The notes under the pieces are model-generated. The model had not been told where the DNA came from, ran no database searches, and worked only from the letters and a program-made list of their open reading frames with translations. This document shows positions 40,400 to 47,402 of a stretch of DNA of 47,402 nucleotides, in pieces (position 1 is the first letter of the stretch; the number at the start of each line of letters is the position of its first letter). Both the position numbers and the translations under genes were made by a program. Location of the stretch: positions 1-47,402 of the forward strand of contig CANOFW010000024.1 of assembly GCA_947565425.1 (NCBI GenBank). The letters are read 5' to 3'. Source of the DNA: an uncultured Lachnospiraceae bacterium (GTDB lineage: Bacteria > Bacillota > Clostridia > Lachnospirales > Lachnospiraceae).

Positions 40400-42778
40400 A
40401 TGAATAAAAAAACATTACACACTTTAGAATATAATAAAATCATCGACCAACTCTGTGAACAGGCAACTTGTGCTTCTGGCAAAGAGCTATGCCGACAGCT
40501 AAAGCCTTCTACCGATATAGAACAGATTCGTCTTGCCCAGCAACAGACCGGCGATGCATTGACAAGAATTTTTCAAAAAGGATCTCTTTCTTTTTCCGGC
40601 ACCCACAATATCGGTGCCTCTTTAAAGCGTCTGGAAATCGGCGGCGTCATGAACATAGAGGAGCTTCTAAAGACTGCCTCTCTGCTAGAAACGGCAAAGC
40701 GCGCCAAAACATATTCTCGCAGCGACAGGTCAGACGAACGCAAAGACTCGCTGGATGCGTTATTTGCTGGAATTGAACCCTTAACGCCATTGCTAGATGA
40801 AATTAGGCGCTGCATTCTCTCCGACGATGAGATTGCCGATGATGCATCTGCCAATCTCAAAAACATTCGCAGAACTATCCGCAATGTCAACGATAAAATT
40901 CGTAGTCAAATGAACACCATGCTAAACAATGCGGATACGCGCAGTCACTTACAGGACACGGTCATTACCATGCGCGGAGGACGTTTCTGCCTGCCTGTTA
41001 AAGCAGAAGCGAAAGGACATGTGCCGGGCATGATTCACGATCAGTCTTCCACAGGCTCTACGCTATTTATTGAGCCCATGGCAGTCGTAAAATTGAACAA
41101 CGATTTAAAAGAACTTTATCTCAAAGAACAGGATGAAATCGAAGCTATTCTTGCCACACTCAGCAGCCAGGCAGCAGAGCATATTCCTGAGCTACAAAAT
41201 AACTATGAAATACTGACGGAACTCGATTTTATTTTTGCCAAAGGTTCCTTGGCAAAACAACATAACGGGACAGCGCCTCTCTTTAATGAGGAACACCGTA
41301 TACGCATACGCAAAGGGCGGCATCCCTTACTCGATCGTCACACTGTAGTGCCCATCGACATCCACCTTGGCGACGCGTTCGACCTTCTGATCGTTACCGG
41401 TCCTAATACTGGAGGCAAGACGGTCTCTCTGAAAACGGTAGGGCTGTTCACACTGATGGGGCAGGCAGGTCTTCATATACCGGCAAACGACCGTTCCGAG
41501 CTGTCCGTATTTGAGGAAGTGTTTGCAGATATCGGGGACGAGCAGAGTATTGAACAAAGTCTCAGCACATTTTCCTCACACATGACAAACATCGTTTCTA
41601 TTTTACAAAACGCCAATGAACATTCACTTGTTCTATTTGATGAACTTTGCGCCGGGACAGACCCCGCAGAGGGCGCTGCCCTCGCAATTTCCATTTTATC
41701 ACGGCTTCACCATTATGGTGTACGCACAATGGCAACTACGCATTACAGTGAGTTGAAAGTATTTGCCCTCTCTACGCCTGGCGTGGAAAATGCAAGCTGC
41801 GAATTCTCTATAGAAACATTAAGCCCAACTTACCGTCTCCTCATTGGTATCCCCGGCAAGAGCAATGCCTTTGCCATCTCCGGCAAACTCGGTCTTCCTT
41901 CGGAAATCATTGAGGACGCAAGGACACGCATGTCGGAAGAAGATGAGAACTTTGAGGATTTGATTTCCGATTTAGAGGCAAGCCGCGTGACGATTGAAAA
42001 AGAACGGTTAGAAGCAGAACAATACCGCCAAGAAACAGAACGTTTAAAACAAAAACTTGAGGAGAAACAGGAACGCTTAGAAAACCAGCGTGAAAAAATT
42101 CTTCGCCAGGCAAACGAAGAGGCACACGCTATTCTCAGAGAAGCCAAGGAAACTGCTGACAAAACAATTAAAAACTTCCACAAATACGGTCAGTCTATTC
42201 CTAATATGAAAGAAATGGAACAAGAGCGCAGCAAGCTCAGAGACAAAATGGGAAGCCTGGAAAAGAATATGGGCTTAAAGCAAAAAGAGCAGGCGCAAAG
42301 CCACAAAATACCTAAGAATTTAAGAGTTGGCGATTCCGTAAAAGTACTCAGCATGAATCTCAAAGGCACCGTACACACGCTGCCAAATGAAAAAGGCGAC
42401 CTGTACGTACAGATGGGTATTCTTCGCTCTCTGGTAAACATCCAAGATTTAGTGTTATTAGAAGATACTCCTACATTGGGCAATAAGAAAAAGTCAACTG
42501 GAGCCGGCAAATTAAAGATGGCGAAATCCGCCTCCATTTCTACCGAAATCAATTTAATTGGCAAGACAACGGACGAAGCAATCGCTCTATTGGACAAATA
42601 CCTGGATGATGCCTACCTCGCCCATATACCTTCTGTGCGTGTTGTCCACGGCAAAGGAACCGGAGCGTTGCGCAAGGCAGTACACAATCATTTAAAACGC
42701 TTAAAATACGTCCAATCTTTCCGACTCGGTGAGTTTGGGGAAGGTGATTCTGGCGTTACCATAATAACTTTTTCATAA
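40400..42778 (+). CDS. mutS2: MutS2 endonuclease/ribosome-rescue ATPase
   Basis: 792 residues. MutS-type ATPase with Walker A TGPNTGGKTVSLKT (near 335) and Walker B/D-loop LFDELCAGTDPAEGA (near 415). A long coiled coil follows (510-600), then a C-terminal Smr domain starting near 720 (VRVVHGKGTGALR). MutS2 suppresses recombination and, in Firmicutes, splits collided ribosomes. Ribosome site AGGAGG is 13 nt from the ATG, rather long. It is followed 40 nt later by the two-component genes. Confidence 0.95.
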   Translation: MNKKTLHTLEYNKIIDQLCEQATCASGKELCRQLKPSTDIEQIRLAQQQTGDALTRIFQKGSLSFSGTHNIGASLKRLEIGGVMNIEELLKTASLLETAKRAKTYSRSDRSDERKDSLDALFAGIEPLTPLLDEIRRCILSDDEIADDASANLKNIRRTIRNVNDKIRSQMNTMLNNADTRSHLQDTVITMRGGRFCLPVKAEAKGHVPGMIHDQSSTGSTLFIEPMAVVKLNNDLKELYLKEQDEIEAILATLSSQAAEHIPELQNNYEILTELDFIFAKGSLAKQHNGTAPLFNEEHRIRIRKGRHPLLDRHTVVPIDIHLGDAFDLLIVTGPNTGGKTVSLKTVGLFTLMGQAGLHIPANDRSELSVFEEVFADIGDEQSIEQSLSTFSSHMTNIVSILQNANEHSLVLFDELCAGTDPAEGAALAISILSRLHHYGVRTMATTHYSELKVFALSTPGVENASCEFSIETLSPTYRLLIGIPGKSNAFAISGKLGLPSEIIEDARTRMSEEDENFEDLISDLEASRVTIEKERLEAEQYRQETERLKQKLEEKQERLENQREKILRQANEEAHAILREAKETADKTIKNFHKYGQSIPNMKEMEQERSKLRDKMGSLEKNMGLKQKEQAQSHKIPKNLRVGDSVKVLSMNLKGTVHTLPNEKGDLYVQMGILRSLVNIQDLVLLEDTPTLGNKKKSTGAGKLKMAKSASISTEINLIGKTTDEAIALLDKYLDDAYLAHIPSVRVVHGKGTGALRKAVHNHLKRLKYVQSFRLGEFGEGDSGVTIITFS

Positions 42779-42818
42779 AAAATACATCCAATCGCATCTG
42801 CCTCAAAGGAGGAATTCT

Positions 42819-43520
42819 ATGGCTTCAAAACAAAAAATTCTCATCGTTGACGATGACGTAAACATTGCAGAACTAATAGCCCTCTATCTGACCAAGGAAT
42901 GTTACGATACCCGCATGGTACACGACGGCGAAGAGGCTCTCTTAGTCTATGAACAATATGAACCAAATTTAATTCTGCTGGATCTCATGCTCCCGGGCAT
43001 TGACGGTTACCAGGTATGTCGAGAAATTCGCGCCAAGTCTAACATTCCCATTATCATGCTCTCTGCCAAAGGGGAAATCTTTGACAAAGTATTAGGACTT
43101 GAACTTGGTGCAGACGACTATATCATGAAGCCTTTTGATTCCAAAGAACTTGTTGCCCGTGTAAAAGCAGTTCTCCGTCGTTATCAGCCGGCAAAACTAG
43201 AGACTTCTTCCGCTGGCATCAAATGTGTGGAATACCCAGACCTTACTATTAATCAAAGTAATTATTCTGTTATTTACCGGGGACGCGCGGTTGACATGCC
43301 GCCAAAGGAACTGGAACTTTTATATTTCCTTGCCTCCTCGCCGAACCAGGTATTCACCAGAGAACAACTCTTAGATCATATTTGGGGTTATGAATATATT
43401 GGAGACACGCGTACCGTGGATGTCCATGTAAAACGCCTGCGCGAAAAAATTAAAGATCACGACAGATGGAGTATCGCCACCGTCTGGGGCATTGGTTATA
43501 AATTTGAGGTGAAATCGTGA
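42819..43520 (+). CDS. OmpR/PhoB-type response regulator
   Basis: 233 residues. The receiver domain has Asp-Asp at IVDDDVN, phosphoacceptor Asp in LILLDLMLPG (near 56), Thr/Ser in MLSAKGE and Lys in DDYIMKPFD. The C-terminal winged helix has REQLLDHIWGYEYIGDTRTVDVHVKRLREK. ATG after AAAGGAGG. Overlaps the kinase gene by 4 nt (GTGA), so an operon. Probably senses envelope conditions through the downstream kinase. Confidence 0.95.
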   Translation: MASKQKILIVDDDVNIAELIALYLTKECYDTRMVHDGEEALLVYEQYEPNLILLDLMLPGIDGYQVCREIRAKSNIPIIMLSAKGEIFDKVLGLELGADDYIMKPFDSKELVARVKAVLRRYQPAKLETSSAGIKCVEYPDLTINQSNYSVIYRGRAVDMPPKELELLYFLASSPNQVFTREQLLDHIWGYEYIGDTRTVDVHVKRLREKIKDHDRWSIATVWGIGYKFEVKS

Positions 43521-44935
43521 AACGTACCTTATACTTAAAACTATTACTGGGATATGTATTGTTAGGAATCATGGGGTTTGTGACAGTTTTCACCCTTACT
43601 TCAAGCCTCACTTTAAACTACATAGAAAAAAGGACTGCCACCAGTCTTTACCGAGAGTCTAACCTTTTAGCTGGTAATTACGCTTCAAACTATTATCGGG
43701 GAACAATGACGCTGACAGATGTAAAATCTCATTTTGAGGCAATCGCCGCTTATCTGGACACAGATATATGGGTGATTGACCGCAATGGCAACATCTTAAT
43801 CAACAGCCGTCCCGAATCAACAGCGAGCACCGCCATTCCTGATTTTGATATAGCTTCTTTCGGTACAAATTATTACCAAAAAGGCACATTTTTTGATATG
43901 TTTTCAGAAGACACACTGTCTGTTTTCTCTCCTATAACTATCAATTATAAAGTACGCGGATATGTGCTGATTCATCGCTCCATCACAGATTTAATTGCAT
44001 ACAAGGACGGTTTTTTAAACATAGCCTATATCACCCTTGCCATCATCTTTTTCTGTGCATTTATCGTACTCGTGCTCTTCACTTTTACAGTATATCTGCC
44101 CATCCGCAAAATGACCCGCGCGGCAAAAGATTACTCCGAGGGAAATTTTGATACACAAATTAATATCCACACCAATGACGAGATGGGTTACCTTGCAGCT
44201 TCCATCAATTATATGGCGGCAGAACTATCTACCTTAGAAGAAGACCAGCGAAAATTTATTGCAAATGTCTCCCACGACTTCCGCTCACCTCTCACTTCTA
44301 TCAAAGGTTATATTGATGCCATCATGGACGGTACAATCCCTCACGAAATGCAAGATAAATACTTAAATATTATCCTTTTTGAAACAGAACGTTTAAACAA
44401 ACTTACACAGAGTATGCTAGAACTCAATAAATTCGGTGTCAAAGGTTCCATGATGGATATCACAGACTTTGACATCAACCATACGATCAAAATGGTGGTG
44501 CAATCTTTTGAAGGCATCTGCAAGCAGAAAAAAATCTCTTTTGAATTGATCTTGACTGGGCAAACTTGTTTCGTTTCCGCCGATATGAGTAAAATCCAGC
44601 AAGTACTCTATAACCTGATTGACAATGCTATCAAATTCAGCCATTCCGACTCCTCTATCACGATTGAGACCACCGAGAAAAACGAAAAAGTATTTATCTC
44701 TGTCAAGGACTCTGGTATCGGTATTCCCAAAGACAGCATCAAGAAAATTTGGGAACGATTTTATAAGACAGATTTATCCCGCGGAAAGGACAAACGAGGC
44801 ACTGGACTGGGGCTTGCCATCGTAAAAGAAATTATTTCCTCCCACAATGAGAACATCAACGTCATCAGTACGGAAGGCGTAGGAACCGAATTTATATTCA
44901 CCTTACCCATAGCGCAAAAGGAAAATGAACTGTAA
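43517..44935 (+). CDS. Sensor histidine kinase
   Basis: 472 residues, GTG start inside the GTGA overlap. TM1 10-30, extracellular sensor about 31-170, TM2 175-200, HAMP 200-250. The HisKA domain carries the phosphoacceptor His in ANVSHDFRSPLTSIKGY, then N box NLIDNAIKF, G1 DSGIGIPKD and GTGLGLAIVKEI. Phosphorylates the upstream response regulator. Stimulus unknown. Confidence 0.95.
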   Translation: MKRTLYLKLLLGYVLLGIMGFVTVFTLTSSLTLNYIEKRTATSLYRESNLLAGNYASNYYRGTMTLTDVKSHFEAIAAYLDTDIWVIDRNGNILINSRPESTASTAIPDFDIASFGTNYYQKGTFFDMFSEDTLSVFSPITINYKVRGYVLIHRSITDLIAYKDGFLNIAYITLAIIFFCAFIVLVLFTFTVYLPIRKMTRAAKDYSEGNFDTQINIHTNDEMGYLAASINYMAAELSTLEEDQRKFIANVSHDFRSPLTSIKGYIDAIMDGTIPHEMQDKYLNIILFETERLNKLTQSMLELNKFGVKGSMMDITDFDINHTIKMVVQSFEGICKQKKISFELILTGQTCFVSADMSKIQQVLYNLIDNAIKFSHSDSSITIETTEKNEKVFISVKDSGIGIPKDSIKKIWERFYKTDLSRGKDKRGTGLGLAIVKEIISSHNENINVISTEGVGTEFIFTLPIAQKENEL

Positions 44936-44983
44936 GAGGGCTGTCAAATTTTGTACTCTACACTCTGCAAAATTAGCCCTTTT
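44934..44983. terminator. Overlapping bidirectional terminator
   Basis: AAGAGGGCT/AGCCCTTTT with an inner AAATTTTG/CAAAATT stem, located over the end of truA. It serves both the kinase and truA. Confidence 0.65.
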
Positions 44984-45690
44984 GCCGGCAGCATAGCCCC
45001 GGCATTTTCTCGTATTCCTTCCTCAAGAATCTTCTTAAGCTCTGACGCTTCCCGTTCTCCAGTTCCAACCTCTGCTAATGTCCCGGCAACAATCCGCACC
45101 ATATTATGCAAAAAACCGTTTCCACATATAACAATCTCCACTTCCTCGCCCTTGCGCATTACCTCAAGGCTATAAATGGTCCGTACAGTAGACTTCTTTT
45201 TAGATGGATTCCGACAAAATGCTACAAAATCATGAATCCCTATCAGATAGCCGCCTGCACGCTGCATAGCGTCCACGTCTAGCTCATCCTCTATGGTATG
45301 CATCCACTTCCGTTCAAACACATTGGGAGTACTACTGTTGAATATACGGTAGCAGTAGGTCTTTTTCACAGCAGATAACCTCGCATGAAATCTTTCCGGC
45401 ACTTCCTCCATCTTTATAACGCCTATATCCTCCGGCAGATAAAGGTTGACATAGTCTTGAATCTCCCCAACAGGCATTTCAACAGACAAATGAACATTCG
45501 CTACCTGTCCTCTGGCATGCACGCCTGCATCCGTGCGCCCGGAGCCCTGCACTACCACCTCTTCCCCTTCCAGCCTTGTAAAGATACTGTTCAGCTTACC
45601 TTGAATCGTATTATCTGTACTTTTTTGATTCTGCCACCCTTTATAGCGCGTGCCGTCGTATGCAATTATCATTTTATAATTCTTCTTCAT
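44944..45690 (-). CDS. truA: tRNA pseudouridine(38-40) synthase TruA
   Basis: 248 residues, typical length. Catalytic Asp in GRTDAGVHARGQVAN, RCGY-type region (RFHARLSAVKKTYCYRI), C-terminal GFLHNMVRIVAGTL. It isomerises uridines in the anticodon stem-loop. Stands alone, transcribed toward the kinase; the 374-nt gap upstream (45691-46064) has only a small possible gene and a terminator. Confidence 0.95.
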   Translation of the reverse strand: MKKNYKMIIAYDGTRYKGWQNQKSTDNTIQGKLNSIFTRLEGEEVVVQGSGRTDAGVHARGQVANVHLSVEMPVGEIQDYVNLYLPEDIGVIKMEEVPERFHARLSAVKKTYCYRIFNSSTPNVFERKWMHTIEDELDVDAMQRAGGYLIGIHDFVAFCRNPSKKKSTVRTIYSLEVMRKGEEVEIVICGNGFLHNMVRIVAGTLAEVGTGEREASELKKILEEGIRENAGAMLPAKGLILQSVEYKI

Positions 45691-45843
45691 TTTTGATGAC
45701 CTCTTTTACACTGCCTCATCGACAATTTAATAAATCTATTTGTTGAATGTAAAGCTAAACCAAATAATATAAGTTCCATCTTTATTCTATTGTACCATTA
45801 CTTCTGCCGGAAAAACCACAATTTGCTGAAATTTTTTAATATA

Positions 45844-45981
45844 TCATGTTTGTTTTCCTGTTAGCATGTCATTGAGTAAGGCTATCGTCTGCCTTCGTAT
45901 TCCATAGAAATTTGTCCTTCCACATGGAACCTTGCCAAATTTCGTATGAAATTCCAGCAAATCATACGCTTTATTCTGCAT
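45844..45981 (-). CDS. Small hypothetical protein (45 aa)
   Basis: Frame from ATG 45981: MQNKAYDLLEFHTKFGKVPCGRTNFYG then RRQTIALLNDML. It looks like a real small helical protein, but the strong GGAGGG upstream matches a different ATG (frame ends after 7 codons), so a frameshift may have broken it. It could be a phage or accessory remnant near the coat fragment. Confidence 0.4.
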   Translation of the reverse strand: MQNKAYDLLEFHTKFGKVPCGRTNFYGIRRQTIALLNDMLTGKQT

Positions 45982-46010
45982 AACTTTTTCTCATGTTTGC
46001 CCTCCCTATA

Positions 46011-46043
46011 CAAAAATTCCCCCTGCTCCTCGCAGAAGCAGGG
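46011..46043 (-). terminator. Terminator after coat fragment
   Basis: CCCTGCT/AGCAGGG (7 bp) and TTTTT on the minus strand. Confidence 0.65.
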
Positions 46044-46064
46044 AGAGATTATCTACGTTTCCGC

Positions 46065-46694
46065 CTATGACTCTGCTGCGGCGCTCTGTTCCATGTAATA
46101 AATTGCTTTCGTCTTATCATCCAGGACATACGAATCATAAACGATTCTTCCCTCTACCAAAGAACCACTAATTCCTGGCGGATCTACATGGATTTTATAA
46201 TCCTCCAATTTGGTAGGGCTTACACAAACGCATGGATGTGCCACCATAATGCCAAAGTTTTCCGGGAGCCTTGCCGCCGGAATCTTCATAACCGACAAAC
46301 CGTCTATCATGGCAATAACGCCCTTCAACCTAAGTTCATTGGCTATATCCGTTTCCATTACAATGTCCTTGCTTTTTTTCATTAAGACATATATGTCTGG
46401 AGATACCACCAAACACCTGCCCGTCTCTGGCACTTCCGCATTGTCCAGCACATTATTTGCCTCAATAATTACTTTATAGATATTGTTTTCCGTAATCGTG
46501 CCCGACACCTTATGTCCCGCATGCTGGCACATAACAGAATAGGTATAAGAATCTACCTCGGATACAACCTTTTCCCTAACCTGCCTTGCTAATGCAGATG
46601 CCGCCGCAAGCTGTTGAGCTGTTTCATCACTATCCAGCTTATCAATTGCAAAGGTAAAAGAACGATCTTTTTTCAAAACAAATGATAAACACAT
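46065..46694 (-). pseudogene. Truncated phage major capsid protein
   Basis: About 209 residues that match the C-terminal two-thirds of a P22 coat-like or N4-gp56-like capsid: KKDRSFTFAIDKLDSDE, ALARQVREKVVSEVD, METDIANELRLKGVIAMIDG, GIMVAHPCVCV and LVEGRIVYDSYVL. The ATG at 46694 has no ribosome site and the normal N-terminal part (about 80-90 residues) is missing. It is a phage remnant next to a tRNA cluster. Confidence 0.8.
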
Positions 46695-46990
46695 TTGAAC
46701 ATATTGAAAATAAAGATCCGCTCCTTGAAGAAGGATTGTACTATAAAAACTTTGACTCTATTATAGAATCGAGCCACAAAGCATTTTCCGCGAAAAAAGC
46801 ATTTTTAACTGCTGACATTAAACAATCTATGGATAAAATGTTAAAACTCTTATTGATGTTAAATGACACAGGAAGAGAAGAGGCATTAAAACGCGTTTCT
46901 GAATTAACACGCTTATTTGAATATATGGGAGTAAATTTAAACATACTTTTAAAACCATATAACAGTTCAGAAGACCTACATGAAGAATAA
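46682..46990 (+). CDS. Hypothetical protein, possibly 5' truncated (102 aa)
   Basis: 102 residues, all helical (FDSIIESSHKAFSAKKAFL, MDKMLKLLLMLNDTGREEALKRVSELTRL). No ribosome site precedes the ATG, and the start overlaps the broken coat fragment. Both genes thus end at the same break near 46.69 kb. No family recognised. Confidence 0.4.
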   Translation: MINTFEHIENKDPLLEEGLYYKNFDSIIESSHKAFSAKKAFLTADIKQSMDKMLKLLLMLNDTGREEALKRVSELTRLFEYMGVNLNILLKPYNSSEDLHEE

Positions 46991-47056
46991 TCTCCTAAAG
47001 AGCACGACAAAATACATACCTCTCATTGAAAGAGTTTTTCCTCTCAATATAATAAG

Positions 47057-47083
47057 GGGAATCCCTGTAAATCAAGGATTCCC
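47057..47083 (-). terminator. Terminator of the tRNA cluster
   Basis: GGGAATCC/GGATTCCC (8-bp perfect), 15 nt after the tRNA-Lys 3' end on the minus strand. Confidence 0.65.
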
Positions 47084-47097
47084 ACTAATTGAATTCA

Positions 47098-47170
47098 TGA
47101 GACATCGGGGATTCGAACCCCGGACAACTTGATTAAAAGTCAAGTGCTCTGCCAACTGAGCTAATATCCC
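47098..47170 (-). tRNA. tRNA-Lys (TTT)
   Basis: 73-nt cloverleaf: acceptor GGGATAT with GAGACAT (wobbles), anticodon loop CTTTTAA, T-loop GGTTCGAATCC. Downstream CCA not encoded. Confidence 0.92.
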
Positions 47171-47187
47171 ATATAAATAATAATAAG

Positions 47188-47260
<73 letters not shown>

Positions 47261-47346
47261 AATCAAATATACCTTGTGAAACACTTTTAAAATCTTCAAA
47301 AAAATCTAATACCAAAAACCTTAAAAGATTTCTTTATGGTACAAAT

Positions 47347-47402
47347 TGCGGGGACAGGATTTGAACCTGTGACCTTCGGGTTATGAGCCCGACGAGCTTC
47401 CA
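47347..47402 (-). tRNA. tRNA-fMet (CAT), initiator, partial
   Basis: The 3' 56 nt; anticodon stem TCGGG-CTCATAA-CCCGA with three G-C pairs, and acceptor strand CCCCGCA, mark the initiator type. The 5' part lies beyond the window. Confidence 0.85.

Overview
The window looks like the chromosome of a low-GC Firmicute, most likely a gut Clostridium of the Lachnospiraceae type. The basis is strong AGGAGG ribosome sites, some TTG/GTG starts, a rlmD-targeting large serine recombinase, a Clostridium-phage replication cassette (DUF2800, DUF2815, family A polymerase, VapE, VRR-NUC, SNF2) and the set of housekeeping genes. Species level is not supportable from the sequence. All family names are motif and memory based; no database search was run.

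Layout. (1) About 1-14.3 kb, nearly all minus strand: the DNA-replication and accessory half of a prophage. It runs from a sigma-like regulator through RecB-like nuclease DUF2800, DUF2815, DNA polymerase A, primase-helicase VapE, VRR-NUC nuclease and SNF2 helicase to an HNH nuclease, a zinc-finger protein and a radical-SAM protein. Structural, packaging, integrase and lysis genes are not in the window. (2) About 14.5-25.4 kb: a defence-like island. It holds a CGNR-like zinc-finger protein, a dynamin-like GTPase between two tiny proteins, and a free-standing RNA-like unit (promoter, about 150 nt, terminator) upstream of that operon. It continues with a NUDIX hydrolase, an SRA/Tudor-like protein, a DUF4268 nuclease-fold protein, a second N6-adenine methylase, HsdS, and an HsdM carrying an HsdR-type N-terminal nuclease domain. 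No helicase HsdR is present. (3) 25.63-36.31 kb: a 10.67-kb integrative element inserted in the 3' part of rlmD. It encodes a large serine recombinase, a Rep/relaxase-like protein with about six iterons, three XRE regulators, a DnaJ-like protein, small ICE-type hypothetical genes and a small resolvase. The matching 8-bp att cores lie in the recombinase 3' end and in rlmD, and the element supplies a new 3' end to rlmD. (4) 36.3-45.7 kb: core chromosome with rlmD, yhaM, an HtrA-like pseudoprotease, mutS2, a two-component system and truA. (5) 45.8-47.4 kb: a decayed phage coat-protein fragment next to a tRNA cluster (Lys, Phe, initiator Met).

How the genes work together. The prophage cassette is a self-contained replication and recombination machine. 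The island combines DNA modification, a modified-base reader, nuclease folds and a GTPase, which reads as stacked anti-phage functions. The HsdM operon has its promoter bracketed by two identical 19-bp repeats, suggesting autoregulation. The most unusual candidate is the RNA unit plus winged-helix protein, GTPase and 46-aa protein (15.8-18.7 kb), which I cannot match to a system I know.
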